Source of the DNA: Utricularia gibba
Taxonomy: Eukaryota; Streptophyta; Magnoliopsida; Lamiales; Lentibulariaceae
Assembly (NCBI GenBank): GCA_002189035.1
Contig: NEEC01000004.1
Coordinates: forward strand, 62,001 to 126,000
Direction of reading: 5' to 3'
DNA: 64,000 nucleotides
This document shows, piece by piece, positions 12,176 to 25,900 of the stretch. The notes beneath the pieces are model-generated. The model saw only the letters and a program-made list of their open reading frames with translations, had not been told where the DNA came from and searched no databases. Position 1 is the first letter of the stretch; the number at the start of each line of letters is the position of its first letter. A program made the translations under genes and the position numbers.

Positions 12176-12797
12176 TTCTAATCTGCTATCCATGGTGATC
12201 ATAGGACCGCGAAACATAACCTAATTGTGGGAACCCATACTCAAGAAACCTATACAAAGAATAAACGGATCGCGGGAGCGAAATAGAGATCCCCGAATAG
12301 AAGTAAGAGCAGCAAACAAGATGAAGTTGGTGGCAGTTCAAAACCCCCAGCACCTTGCCGTCAGAATTCATTTTATGTAAAACAAATCAATCATCTTTTT
12401 TCAAACAAATTAAAAAAACAGAAAAGAAAAAGATATCATTTAGATAATTATCACATAATATAACTAATTAATGCAAATATCATCACCCTGAACAGTTTAT
12501 CAAATCATCAAATCTCTTGATTATTTCACCTTTTGAGGCTTGCTTCAAAAAAGTGGCTAACGGATGGTGGATTAGAGCTACTGGTGGCCGGAGATGGATT
12601 CCAGAATAGAAGACAATTGGGCACAAATGGAATCAGCATAACACAGGGCAGTCACTTTGATAACCACAGCATGCATACAGATGGACAGCAGAACAGGAAG
12701 CATGGAGTTACAGGAATTCAAGCCTCAGTCTGGTACGAGGAAGAAGAAAACAGTAGGTGAAGGAGGGTGGCAGCTGATATGGGCTGGGAGCCAGATT

Positions 12798-14594
12798 TTA
12801 CCGTCCTTTGTCGAAGGCAATGCGTGATCTACCCGAGCCTTCAAAGCCATCACGCATGGATCCAGCAGCAGCCCTCATTGTGCCACTGGTACCGACTCTG
12901 TCCATTGCTTTTTTGCCTGTTTTGACCTCTGTCAAGAATTGATCCAGGCCAAATGGATCTTCTTCAGGTGGGTGCTCCTTGTCAAACTCAACGGGTCTGT
13001 CTCTTGGGCCAGTCCTCTCGGATGTACCTGTGAATCCCTTGTCTGGTTTAAAGCGCTCTGTCTTCATTAGCTTTTCAAGCTGCTCGTCAGCTCCACCATA
13101 TGCCTCGTCGTCCATATCCTTCTTAGGCTTGTATAGGGTGCTTAATGCAGATTGTGTTGTGAACAGCCCCTTGTCGTAGATATTGTAGGCATCATCAGTG
13201 GCGAAGCCAGAATCCATTCCCTTCTCCTGGTTGAACAACCTCTGATCGTACATAACCTCGCCTCCTCTTCCGCCAGTGGAGGCCATTCCAAGAGCAACTT
13301 TCTCACTAATATCACGGTCCCTATCTCTGGTAATTTTGCTCTTCTTTCCCATTGCAGCATCTTTCGCCTCTAGTCTTCTCTCTCTCTCCCTTTCTCTTCG
13401 CCTCTCCTCTCGTATTTTTTCTCTCTCCAACCTCTTCTCTCTCTCTTCTCTTGTTTCCTTGGGCGCGTCTCTGAATTCACCATCATAGTCTGCACTTCCA
13501 ACATCTTTACCAACACCTCTCTCAGAGGGCATGGGAGCAGCAGCTGGCGCAATGCCAGTTCTCTCAGAACGTGCCTTCCGAGCCAACTCCCGCAGCTCCA
13601 TTTCTTTCTTCTCCTTTTCTTTCATCATCATCTCTCTCTGAACCTTGGTCCTCATTGCCACAGCTTCTCTTGCTTTCTGTTCCGCAACATACAGAGCTTC
13701 CGACAACTTTGCAAAATTGTCATTAATTTGAACCTCCTGAAGCCCCCGACCATCAGCAGCCAAACGCTTGTCCAGAGGGATGGTATATCCTTTCGGGTTC
13801 TTCCAATTAGAAATGCAAGGAGGGATCTTCCAATCCTGTTGGTCCTTTACAGTCACGGGTCTAGGTGGAGAATGCATAACAGGAACAGGTGGAGATCCAG
13901 AAGCTTTAGGAACCCTCTTGTGTTTAAACTTTGGAGGCTCCAGGGGATCCACTGGCATCTCAACCATGCGTATAACTCTCTCTTTTGCACCGGAATTGAA
14001 TGCCGCTGACTGCTGGGATGGCTTGTACTTAATGAACTTGGAATCAGATGATTGCTTTGGAACATTTTTAGGCTGAGCAGCACTCAACCTCACATTCACA
14101 ATCTTCTCCAAGGCAGCTTTAGTTTCTTGGGTTGTTTCATCAATTTCATTCTGCCTCTCATCCACATCCATCTCATCCTTTTCCAGATTGTCTTTTGCAA
14201 AGATCGGTACAAGATCTGAGTGCTGAGAGTAAACAATCTTCTTCGCATTCTCATTCTGCTTGACAATTGCATCATATCTCAAGTTCCCTTGCTCATCCAC
14301 AGTAAGGGGCAGGGTATGGCCACCAGGCTTTTGATTTTTAATACGACCCATTCCAAGTGGATATTGTGCATAATGGATTTCAGGAAACGCACCGCCATCC
14401 CCAAAGTCCTCTGGTTTGGACGGCTTAAAACCAGCACGTTTCAAATATGGTGGGACAGGCTTAGCCTTTGGGGCCTCTGAGGTCTCTTCCTCCGAGGCGT
14501 TATACCTGCTTTTGAACCATGGATCATTAGAATGATCGTAATTCGAACTCACTGTTGACTTTGGCTTTGGAAGAATTTCTGTCAAGGCCACCAT
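12798..14594 (-). CDS. SKIP: SNW/SKI-interacting protein (SKIP), splicing factor and transcription coregulator
   Basis: This is the plant homologue of yeast Prp45 and human SNW1, a spliceosome component that also works with Paf1C at chromatin and links splicing with clock and stress responses. It is a single uninterrupted coding exon of 598 residues, close to the Arabidopsis length. The ATG at 14594 opens MVALTEILPKPKS; the longer in-frame extension starts with TTG and was rejected. The SNW core is intact, including CISNWKNPKGYTIPLDKRLA around residues 260-280. A charged helical region REEREKRLEREKIREERRRE follows, encoded by a CTCTCT-rich tract visible at 13375-13450. The leader probably contains an intron from 14999 to 14632, with GTGAGT donor and GCGCAG acceptor on the minus strand. 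Confidence 0.96.
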   Translation of the reverse strand: MVALTEILPKPKSTVSSNYDHSNDPWFKSRYNASEEETSEAPKAKPVPPYLKRAGFKPSKPEDFGDGGAFPEIHYAQYPLGMGRIKNQKPGGHTLPLTVDEQGNLRYDAIVKQNENAKKIVYSQHSDLVPIFAKDNLEKDEMDVDERQNEIDETTQETKAALEKIVNVRLSAAQPKNVPKQSSDSKFIKYKPSQQSAAFNSGAKERVIRMVEMPVDPLEPPKFKHKRVPKASGSPPVPVMHSPPRPVTVKDQQDWKIPPCISNWKNPKGYTIPLDKRLAADGRGLQEVQINDNFAKLSEALYVAEQKAREAVAMRTKVQREMMMKEKEKKEMELRELARKARSERTGIAPAAAPMPSERGVGKDVGSADYDGEFRDAPKETREEREKRLEREKIREERRRERERERRLEAKDAAMGKKSKITRDRDRDISEKVALGMASTGGRGGEVMYDQRLFNQEKGMDSGFATDDAYNIYDKGLFTTQSALSTLYKPKKDMDDEAYGGADEQLEKLMKTERFKPDKGFTGTSERTGPRDRPVEFDKEHPPEEDPFGLDQFLTEVKTGKKAMDRVGTSGTMRAAAGSMRDGFEGSGRSRIAFDKGR

Positions 14595-15844
14595 CGCTAC
14601 TCCGATTCTGTTGTGCAATTAGCTACGTGAGCTGCGCAAAATCAAAATAAAAAAAGAAAAAACTTCACCGCCTAACCAACCAAAAGCTGAAGAAATTTTT
14701 ATTCCTTCAATTTCGAGAACTCTCAAAAATTGAACGAAACGATGAAGGAACTACACGACAAGCATCCCAACCAACAGAGCACTGAAGAAAACCAGGATTT
14801 GAATCAGCCAAAGAAAACAATTTGAAGAAAAATTTACCCAGACCCAAAACCTGAACAAACGAATCGCGGATCCTAGTAGGAACCAAATCAACTACACGAA
14901 CCGACGAAAATTCAACACCACGTAGATAAATTACAAAATACGCCTCCCCGCGAAACAGGAAAGGTAAAATCCACCAACAAAAGAAAACCAAATACTCACA
15001 AAACTAACACCGATCCTCGCAGAAAACGAAAATCTGGCTCAGAGGAGAATCACAGAACTGTGAAGAGAGGATTCCCCAACAGAAGCACGCTGAATCCAAA
15101 CGGGCTGCGGAAATCGTCGAACTAAGATCCCTCTCCCCCGCCGCCCTAAAATAAAACCAAGAATTCAAGATGTATCACAATCCTAATCTGCCTGATCCGG
15201 TTTTCGTTTCCTATATTGGGCCAATTGGACCGGCCCAATTACATTTCTTTGAACTTCTAAAAGAAAATTGTTGCATTTTTATTTATTGTTTGATTTTAAC
15301 ACAAAAATAAATTATTTCATGCAAAGATTCTCTTTTCCGACAGGAGAGGTGCATAAGCAAAGAGCAGAATGATGAACAGAATGGAGAACATCCATCCCCT
15401 GCAGGCTGCAGTACAACATCTAGTTCCAAGTGCAAAGAAAGCATCAGATGTGAAGAGATTGGATACAACAGAACCTTAATTGGGACACCAATTGCAGGGA
15501 GGGGGCATCCTGATCACGAAAGCCCACAGCTCCCCTACAAGAGTTGTGAGCTGTAGAATCCATGCAAGGGGACTGGAGCTGTGTTGAGTTCCCAACGTCA
15601 CTTCATTCAACTTTCAAGAAAAAATCAAACACAGAAAAGGGAGTCTTCTCCTGTCACAAAGTGGCGCGGCAATCCGCTGGATTCACGCATTCCTACCGTA
15701 ACCTTTCCATCCATGGAAGGCAGGAGCGCTGGAGAACTGGTTCCCACTTCTACGCCCTGCAAAAAGAGATGATGAATGAAATGAGGTTTTTTTTTTTCTT
15801 TTTTTTTTGTGTGTGAGAGATTCGAAGGCCAAGTCGGCTGTGCT
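14595..15844. other. SKIP leader and promoter; YAK1 3' flank
   Basis: This gap holds the SKIP 5' UTR with its likely intron (14999-14632), the SKIP promoter around 15150-15300, and the 3' UTR of YAK1 just below 15845. A T-rich tract of about 23 bases lies at 15787-15809. Open frames here are short and overlap each other without family resemblance. Confidence 0.6.
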
Positions 15845-18800
15845 TTATGCAAATCGCAAGATGCTGAAGGATGCAGATATGGAGTACTGACCATCGCGAA
15901 AAGGGGCTGTTCTCCCAAGGTTTTGGCGAGGCTGCTGACCCAGGTGGCTGGTGGAACCTGGGGTTATATGGGGTGTGAACTGAGATTTACTCGCCATGTG
16001 TGAAGAATATCCATGGCTTTCTGCACTACCACCTGCTTCGCTGCCATCATACCTACGGAAGAGCACAGAGCAACACAAAGACTATATTAAGTGTTGTTTT
16101 TTAAAACAATCTGTAGAGTTAAATCGTAGTAACACTCTGTGAAGAGATATTGACATGCAAACAAATAGTACAAGGCACAAGGTTGCACTTGCACTTCACA
16201 TGCCAAATGGCACAAGCAAAAAATATAACTATTTGTTTGGAATTTCCCAAGGGACATGAATACCTTTGCTTGGAAGCCCAAGCATTTGTAAGGAGGTTAG
16301 GTCTCGCAGCCATCTCTAATGATTCATTGGTTGCCAAGGATTTACTCAGGTGCATCCCCTTCATAAATTCACTTGTCATGAGACTCACTTCTGCATTATC
16401 TTCTAGCAAAAGTGATTCTTCACTGCACACCGATACAACAAGAGACGCTAAAGTCACATCTATGACACTCAAACATCGCTGAAGTCACATGTCTACCTGT
16501 AATTGGGATCCCAGTCACCAGGATCAGGTAACATGTTACTACCCTCCGGCTTCTCAGAGATGCTTCCATGGAAAGACTGCATTTTAGAAGATAAGAAGCT
16601 AGAGGATACACCCCTTCCTCCTAGATGCGTTCTCCTTGATGATGGGGCTGTGGTCCACTGCCCTTGTGAAGGAGAACCAGCTAGCAGAGATGTGTTCGCC
16701 TCAGATGGGCAGTAACTCTTTAATTCACCGGGTTGTCTCGGGCAGGATGAAGAGGATACGGGATCCTGCGATTGGAAATTTTGATTGTGTGCCCAGTTAA
16801 CTCGTTTGTTGTATTGACTGCCTGATGTCATTTTTCCCAGTGGAGAACCTTGACAATTGCTTCGAATCGGAGAAGGAGGGCCATACTGTCCAGGTGAACC
16901 AACAGAAAATTGACTAAAAGAGCCGGGAGGAGTGAATTGTGAAGGACTAGAACCAAGAGGCATGGGAGCAAAATTCCCAGGGCTGAAACCAATTCCATTT
17001 CCATGTGGAAAATGCCTCATTCGCCATGTCTCAGGACTACCTCCAACAACAGGGATGCCACTTTTGTTGTAGAGATTCATGGAAGACGGACCAGCTGGAG
17101 AGTAAAATGCATTGAAATTATGCCCATCACCATAACTCCCATAGCTACTTCCAAGAGGCATGTTCTCATTGTAGCTTCCATGGCTTCCCAAGCTCCCATA
17201 ACTACCATGATGCACCTGAGACATTGTTTGATAATGCGGACTACTGTGAACCCATGCAGGATTCATGCATGAGACCTACAAAACAAAAAAAAAAGATATC
17301 ATGTCCTGCACGAAGGAGTGCTAAGTCGAAAAATAAAAATACTCACATTTGGAGAGAGCCCAGCAGCAAACCAGTGCCCCGCGGCAGGATGATGGAAAAC
17401 TTTAACATTCTGAGGAACGGGCTGGGGAAAAGAAGGGTAAAATATAAAAATTTCATAAAGCATTTTAAGGAATGACGGCCCTGTAGGTAACCACCAAAAA
17501 ATTGATCACCCTTTAGTTACATGAAAGTACGAACTCAATGCAAACAAAGGACAAAAAGCATCATAAGTACAACAGTGAACTAAGAGATCGTAACAATTCA
17601 GAAAATTCATGTCAGGATCTTTGTACTGGAAATAAAAACTTCACCATGGAAGGGGGTTCCTCAGCTGGTTTATATGGATGCGTGAATGGCTCCCCAGTCA
17701 CAAAGGGGTGCTTTGAAGCCTAGACATTATTGACGTTTGGCAAGATTATTGACATAAGCACATGAAAATGGTTAAGGGAGGGGAAAAACACAAATGATAG
17801 AAAGCTTTTACATCTCAGAATAGCATACAGAAAAACCCTAAATAATCTATTTCACGAAGTGGTGGATGCAACTTTACTCTTTAACAGGAGCAATTATGCA
17901 ATAAGAATATGTCAATCCTCAGACAGGACAGTCAGAGAAAGAGTTCAGTTAAATTTCTGTGAAAGACAGAAATCGAAATAACCAAAACATGTTCGTTACT
18001 ATTGATGAATGGAATCCTGCACTAAGTGAAGTGTGATTCATACTTCATCAAGCTTTGCATGCTTAACATTTGCAGATAAGCTATAACACGACATTAGAAA
18101 TAAAGGGTTGAAACAGAATGCTGCAGTCAGTGCAGAACACTCGTACCTGCAGTGGAGACCAGCGTTTTGCTGGATCAAATTCAAGAAGGCCCCTCAACAA
18201 ATCAATAAGTGCCAGTCGCATGTGACTTTCTGTAAGACCCAGGGATCAATATGATACCAAAATATTACTCTTTTCTATGTAAGTACATAAAGATAAATAC
18301 CTTTAGCAAGTTCTTCATCCGCCAAATTCTTCCTATAAGGATACTTCATGATAACCTCTTTGAGGTTCATATTATTAAAGTACTCCTTACCAATTAATGG
18401 TTTCGCAGATTCCCTCTGAACAAATAATCAGAAAGGTATAAAGGGTGAGCGCGAGAACAACAAGAAAAGTAGATAAATGAAAAAGACATCAGAAGTAATA
18501 AACAAAAATAGAAGCTTCCATTTGAAAAATTTACACACCACCAACACTAATTCCTGATGCACAGCATCTTGAAATTGAGACTTGCTAACTAATTTTTACC
18601 ATTACAAAAGTTATGAGATGCCTTTGTGAAATAAAAGACATCCCACGATCAAAATTCCAACAGACGGTAAAAAAGGATATGGTGGGGTATAAAAACATAT
18701 TTCAAAGAAAGAAAAGGTTGTCCCCATAACAAACCCAAGAACTAAAGTGAACATTTTGAGATGTAAAAAGTTGCCTCTACATCTTTTCAATGCACTTACA

Positions 18801-21800
18801 GCAGTATACTCTTCCTCAGTCAAGGCTCGGAACAAGCTAGGACTACTTCCATGTTTGAGGCCTGTTTCTTCATAGTTGGTGCTCCCGATGAGTTTAAAAA
18901 ACTTGCTAGTATTTTTGGCATTCCGCAGGAGATAGTCAGGAGGTTGGGACCTGTCAAGTTGTATTTTTTTTTTCATGTGTCAAAGCCAACTGCAACTGAA
19001 TCAAATATTTGAGCAAGAAAATTTGAAGAAAGCAGATAAGAAAACTACTAAAACTGGTAAAAAGAAGCTTCCAAACAACCGTGTTTACTGTGTATCAGAT
19101 GAGCAACATGCCCCTTTTGAATTATCAATGTAAGTAGACAATTCAATCCACTGAGCTTACAGAATAGAAACACACAGGTCTACAACATAAATAAAAAAAT
19201 TCATCGATGAAAAATACAAATCAGATGAGTTGGAGAGGTAAGAAGACTGATATAGAGTTAATAAAGTTAAAGTGTTCTTAACCAAAGTAACACAACACAA
19301 TACTGTACAATCTCTCTACAACCACTTCAAGAAGTTTGTAAGTGTTGGAGAACAAAGCTGAATAGAAAGATTTCGAACCATTAGAAAAGGTAACAGTTGC
19401 CTAAAGACAGAGCCTTGTCATATCACCCATAAAAGGAGATGAAGTAGATAGAAAAAAAATATATACTAGCTGAGATATAAGCTTAGTAAATGGAATAATA
19501 CCATGTCAATAAACATCAGAAGTGAAAAATAAAAATATTATACCCTAGAATCTTGATCATTCTCCTCAGAAGATCAAATTCTGAGCCGCCTGGAAACAAT
19601 GGAAGCCCCAGAAACAGCTCAGCGATAATACACCCAAGTGACCACATATCAATAGCGCTCGTGTACCTATGCAAGATTAAGGCTCTACAGCATAACTTGC
19701 ATACACATAATCAAATGAAAGTCAATTAATAGTGCATAAAAAGAAGAGAAGAAGGGCACAAAACAGCGACTCTCCTGCAATTGGTTTGCAACCATAGGCA
19801 TGTGATCTCAAACACAAACAGCATAAAAAAAAAAAGAAATAGAGCTAGCAAATAGCACAAGAGTATTTATTCAAATTTTTGCATAGTGCAGGATACTGAT
19901 ACCCAAGAAGAACTTCGGGTGATCTATAGTATCTACTCTGCATAAGAGAACAAACAAATTAATAATTCAATTAAAAATGTTTCTGATCTCTGGATATTTT
20001 CGATGTTTACCTGTATATATGAGTAAATAGTGTGATCATCCCTGCAGGCAGATCCAAAGTCTATAATTTTTATTTCTGTAGGCTTTAAGCTGCCACGTAC
20101 AAGAGAATTGTGCGTAATGAGGATAAGCAAGTTGACAACGTTTTTTAGTTTCCCAGAGTGACATCAATGAACTGCTAACCTTGAGCATAAAAGAATATTT
20201 TCCGGCTTTAGATCACAGTGGATTATACCAGCGTGCTTCATCAAAGACAGCCCGCTCAATATCTGTGCATACAAAACAAATTTTTATGAAGTGAAATTCC
20301 TGTGGTCAATCACAAATAGAAAACTGAAAAAGAAAACATAAGACCTGCTTCGAGAATAGCTGCACGACGCTCAAAGACAATCCACGAAAATTATTCAACT
20401 TTATTAGCTCATAACTGATACACAATTTCAAAAGTGGAGAAAAGCTTCGTTATTCAGGAAAAAAGATTGTAATTTAATAAAGATGAACAGCAGGAGCGGT
20501 AACTTACAGATTAATGTCAAGATGCTCAAAAACAATGCATAAATGGCCCTTGAAGACGAAATAATCATATATTCGCACAATGTGATGCTTGTCCTCAGGA
20601 TCGAACATGTTATTCAACTAGGGTACAAACAAGCAGCGAAACTTTCAGGAAGTTTTTTCATCAAATGAACAAGATTAAATGACAAAGTATGGCAAGTGAC
20701 TTAACCTTAGTTAGAAGACCAACTTCGACAAGTGCCTGCTGATAATACGCGGGTGAATTCTTGATTATCTTCACAGCCACAGAAGTTTTTGTTTCCAGGA
20801 CCCTACACTTGGCAACCTGACCAAATGTTCCATGACCCAACATGCCTTTAACAATGTACCTGCACACAATGAACATGTAGCATCACAAAATGCATACTCC
20901 ATCCAGGGAGATTAATGTACAAAACTGTAAAAAGCGCACAGATCATAGACAAATTAAGCCACAACTTAGACAATGCACGCTGTATGCTCAAACTATTCAA
21001 TAATCATAATTACTCTCTCTTCATGCTAATCATGCACAAATAATTCTTTCACGAAAACAAAAATTTCTAGAAAATATTCTAGAATAAAAGCGAGCAACAC
21101 ATCTTGCAACAGAGATTTTCAGCTTCTTGTAATCATATTAAATGCACCTTTGGTTTTTGTGAGAATTCACCAAAGAATAATTCACACTGAGGATGAGGTC
21201 GGAGTTTGCATTATCATAGCCATCATTCAACACTCCAATAGAAGGCGATGTCAAGAAGACTTTGGGAATGGATTCTTCTGAATAACGGAACTGGCTATTG
21301 CAGTTTTGATAGACCTCAACGATATCTTTTGTCAAACGTGCAACCAACTGCAGCATACACAAATAAGTAAATCAATTTATATAAAAATCCGTTGCAAAAA
21401 ATTTATATCTCTGTGAATATGACTGTGAATGCTAACCATCAAAGTGATCAAGGAAATGCCAAATGAGATCAAATTTTTCTATTGGCCTCTAATTCAGTCT
21501 CCAAAACTACGATCTTTCCCTATCCAACACTCAAAAGCTATTATCTATTTCCATTGCTTACAAAACTATGGCCTTTTTCCTATTCAACAGACGATAATAT
21601 GACAATTGGTTATGAAAAATTGTTTGATGTTATGCCCAGCTTTTTCTTTTACCTTCATAGTGATGGATGAAACCAAAGAAAGTATTATAGAATAGGAAGG
21701 TTTGTGCGAACCAACTTTCGCAAGCAGTGGCAAAAAAGCTTAATTCACCCTGACTACCACAACATGTTTCAAAGACTGGAAAAGCCTAATAACCCTGAAA

Positions 21801-22061
21801 ATAAACCAAGAGGTCACTAAAGACAGAAAAGACCAGAAAAAAAGGATCAGCTACCGGTCTTCTTACAGCCACTCGACGCGGCTGGGAATTCATATTAGTT
21901 TCTGCTACTGAAGAATATCTACGAAACGCGAGCGGCCGTGGATGCCATGGCATGTGCCCCAACTCCGATGAAGATGGCGTTGAGCTGAGGCCTGATTCTG
22001 AATCTAGGGACAATGACTCTTTGTCCCGGGTACCATTACATATCTCCTCCATAACCATCAT
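15845..22061 (-). CDS. YAK1: DYRK-family protein kinase YAK1
   Basis: This is a dual-specificity kinase of the Yak1 branch, which in Arabidopsis acts downstream of TOR and in ABA and drought signalling. I reconstruct 17 coding exons: 22061-21855, 21347-21148, 20859-20706, 20617-20508, 20414-20345, 20262-20180, 20089-20011, 19937-19897, 19666-19544, 18950-18800, 18415-18301, 18229-18147, 17719-17645, 17421-17347, 17275-16497, 16422-16264 and 16052-15845. They keep frame and give 903 residues. The kinase domain starts near residue 136 with [15 protein letters not shown]; the VAIK-type lysine is in VAVKII, the catalytic loop is HCDLKPEN near 262, the DFG near 285, and the DYRK activation loop [14 protein letters not shown] has the YxY pair. 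The long Gly/Ser/Pro/Gln-rich C terminus matches plant YAK1. The last two exons are less certain than the kinase part. Confidence 0.93.
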
Positions 22062-22996
22062 ATTTCTTCCTCAAGAAACCCCCATTAACCAATACGGAAA
22101 CTCCGCTACTATATGAATACGCAAGAACAACACAGCTCCAGGTCCCGAGTTAGGAACTAGATTTATCACAGAAATCGCGGGAATATCCCAATCAGTGATC
22201 GCGTCCTCGCTAGCCAGCCCCAGGCGAAACTCAGAAGAATAACCCGAAAAACTTAGGCCAATTAGCAAAAAAAAGTCGAAACTTTGGAGTCAAACGCAGC
22301 TAAATGATCCAGACTCGGGCATCATCAAACATCAACACATATTTGCCCAAGTGAATGGATTCAGCAGATTGGTGATCAATCCCGACATGATGAAATATGA
22401 AATCTTTGTACTCCCTTGATAGATAGCTCCTTCACCCAGTGAATCAAGAATTTTGTCGCCTTTGGGGTCGAGAGAGATGCCCACTCTTCTCCTCTATCCA
22501 AACTGAATTCCCCATTTGCTCCAACATCTTGACTCTTATGAGACCACCAAAACCAAACAGAAAGAAAAAAATATGCAGATTAAATAATAAAGAAGGAAAA
22601 ACGACAAATTAAAATCATTTTTATAGTCAATTAAATTCTGTAATTTATAACCGGCCGTCTAAAAAAAAAAAAAATCATTTAAATTCTATTCCTATCATTT
22701 GCATTTCATTAAATCTACATAAAATTTAGAATAAATGAATTCATTGTTTTTTGACATACATAATAAAATTTCTCAAAATCTGATGCGGGTCTAGTTGCCC
22801 CTCTTTAAAAGAAGACAGCAAATTCCTCTAGTATGTTTCCACTGCATTCCCCTCTCGGCCCTGTTCTCAGGGCTTGCTTGATCTTCTTCTCCTGCTAGTT
22901 CCTGTGAATCAACATTCACTTGTACATCCAATGTCTTCTGATCCTTTCAGTCACGCGCATTTCGATTCCGAAAGCTCCGGTGCTTGTTCCTCTTCA
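22062..22996. other. YAK1 leader/promoter and TOZ 3' flank
   Basis: A 0.9 kb gap. The right end should carry the 3' UTR of the WD40 gene and the left end the YAK1 leader. A short A-tract (AAAAAAAAAAAA) lies near 22660. No additional gene is supported. Confidence 0.6.
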
Positions 22997-25900
22997 CTAA
23001 GCTTGGGGTGATATGGGAGCAGTGGTGATGTAGGCCACCTTCGTTCTCCTCCCTTGGCTTTTCATGGATGATTGTGTTTTTCGTTTCTTTGTTGGGATTG
23101 CTTCTGCTTCCATGGTTTCATTTTCAGCAGCTTCTGTGGGCTCGTCTTCTTCAATCGAGCTTAGGATGGCCTGGTCACCTTGAGGTTCGATTACGGACAT
23201 GGCAGAAAGAGTGTAGTCCAACAGAAAGGTGCCTCTTTCCAGTCGGTCGATCCTGCTGAAGTGCCTCTCTGAATATGGAATAAGACCTTCAAGCAATTCA
23301 CCGATGCCCTTCATCTGCATAATTGGGAGGGAAAACCTGTGCATTGTCAGTTATCTAGAAATACCAGAGCAAGACCGAAAGCTGGATTTCTCCAGTTTCG
23401 CAGAATTGGTTAGGAAATCCTCAATAAGAAATTAGGAGCACCTCGACAATATCGGTGGGAGGGAGGATGCTGAATATTCGATACAAAACGAACTGTGCAA
23501 CATGGCACAGTTTTGGTTTTGTGTTCCAGTCTCTAATGTACTCGAAAAGAAAGCGCATCTCCTCCTTCCCAAAAGGGGCAATAGCCTTTTCAATAAGAAC
23601 ATCAGCGTGTGGCTTCCTGGGAAAAAGCAATTTAATTCAAGCACAACTACAAAGCCACAGTATATTCAAAGTGAGATGAGCTTCCATGCCTGCAGATTTC
23701 ACTAAATAACTCAAACAGCTTGTGAGGTCGACGAAGTTCGAAAGCTAGTTGAATAGCTCGAGTATAGTCAGCTTGTAATACAGCGTTGTCTAGTTCTTGT
23801 ACTTTCAAAACACTTTCCTCCTGCAATACAGCATAGTGAAAATAAGGGATTCAATACCACAGAGCTTATTGGGCCAGAGGAGGTAGTCTCACTTCTTTGC
23901 GGAAGGCTTCGTCTTTCTCTGCTGATGTGGAGTCGTGCCACAAATTAATAACTGCATCACCACCACCAGTTGCAAGCATCTCTGTGCGACTTCCAACAGC
24001 CAATGACCACACCTGCAGAAAAGGAGCACAGGAATGGCGAGCATGGGCATCAGAATTAAAAGTGGTAAAATAGCTATGCCGTGCATTTCCATTAGCATCT
24101 TCAAATAATAACATATGCATGCGACACTTTCGGTATTTCAGATATCTATACGAAAGCATATATTTTCCTCTTTAAATAAATCAGCACCTTATCCGCATGT
24201 TGGTCATATGTAGCCACACATTCATCAGTTCTGATTGTCCACAACTTGACCAAACCATCAGTGCCTACGATGAATTCTCTTCACTGAGCTTATGAACATA
24301 TGGTAGCATAAGAATGCGATGAAGAGTTACAAACTAGATTACCACAAGAGACGAATTGAGTCCCCCTTGTAACAAATGAGGCTCTTAAGACACCTGCTGT
24401 ATGCCCTTCAAATGTTCTTAGGCATGAGCCATCAGAAATAGACCATATTTTAATTGTCTTATCACCGGATGCAGTTATGACAGATTGGTCCACGGGAGAG
24501 AACTCTACAGACCAGATTCCCCTCTTATGGCCTCTAAGCACAACAACAGAAACAAGATCTGGGAGCCTCCATATGCATGCTGTGCGATCCTGAAAACATG
24601 AAAAAGCAAAACATTCAGGCTAAGAATTTATTCAGGCAACAATAGTGCGTTCATGTGTTTCTTGATTAGAACCTGGGAACCACTACAAACAAGGCTATCA
24701 TTGGGGGCAACTGCTAATGAATTAATGTCTTTGTCGTGGGCTGCCACCACTGCTTTTGTTTTTAGCATTAATACTTCATCTGAACCATTTGAGATCCCAT
24801 CTATGCTCCATACCTTCAGTGTGTGATCGCTAGTATCAAGATTGTAAATTAAATTTCATGTTAACAAAAATATAAGCATGGCCCATCATCAACAGCTGCA
24901 CCATTAAACTAACACCATTTTACAAAATACGTCAGCATATTACCTACTACCACTGACAAAAAAGTTCTTGCTTTTCTTTGAGAAGGCTATAGCACCAACA
25001 GCACTCACGTGTCCCATGCCAATTCCCACACAGCAGCGGCTATCACAATCCCACAATCGAACCTGAACAAGCAACAGAATTTGAAACTGCATCAGGAATC
25101 TGAAAATGAAATAAGATTCTTTGTAGCTTTGGTAAGACTGGGACACAGATAATACAAGGATCACTGAAGCATCCACAGAGCAACATCAATGAATCATTGC
25201 ATGCATCAGAAAACTTACACTGTTGTCCTTGCTCCCTGTTGCAATGAGAGTAGTCCCAGAACTCAGAACGCATGTATCAAGGCATAGCACCACATCCTTA
25301 TGCCCAGAAAGCACATAAGCACATGACATGGATGCCAGGTCATACACTCGAACCTACAATAGAACAAAATAATGTCAATCAGAAATAAAATTGAATCTTA
25401 ACGAGCTTTGTTGGAGAGCATAAAACTACAGGCCAGTGCTCAACATCAATAAACATGAAAAGCTAGTTAACTGTTAAATTTAATATTTTTTATATATTAT
25501 TGTAACTTGACTACATGTATTAAGATAATGCTTTCTGCATGTAAAATGAAAAAAGCTATTAAATAAATCAAAAGAAAATTCAACAATTGGTTTTGCACCT
25601 GCTCAACACTTGTAGCGACAGCTAAAAACTGTTCTTCTCCTCCCAAAAACTTCATATCCACGATCTCTTCATTATATCCGATCAGTCTTTTGTTCAGCAC
25701 CAGGTCAAAAAGGTTGCCATCAAATTTCTCCCAATCATAGATAAGAAATTGTTGGTCTGCTGTAACACAAAGCAATCCTTGGCCGGATGGTAGCATCATC
25801 ACTGAGATAAAACCCCTTTTCACCTCATCCGTGTCCAAGCTTGGACACAAATCTGATTGTTTTTGCTCGTATAGGATAGCCCTTTACCAGGAATACATCA

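Larger units (their letters stand above)
9679..12797. other. Gene-poor AT-rich region between UGT and SKIP
   Basis: About 3.1 kb with no recognisable gene. It holds a 0.3 kb GC-richer patch (about 9840-10140) with one open minus-strand frame, two diverged direct repeats (listed separately), TA dinucleotide runs near 10311-10333, 10652-10679 and 11830-11870, an AAATAT run near 11378-11410, and a unique middle segment of about 0.9 kb at 10685-11600. The last 400 bases before 12797 should be the 3' UTR of SKIP. I saw no reverse transcriptase or transposase. Confidence 0.6.
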
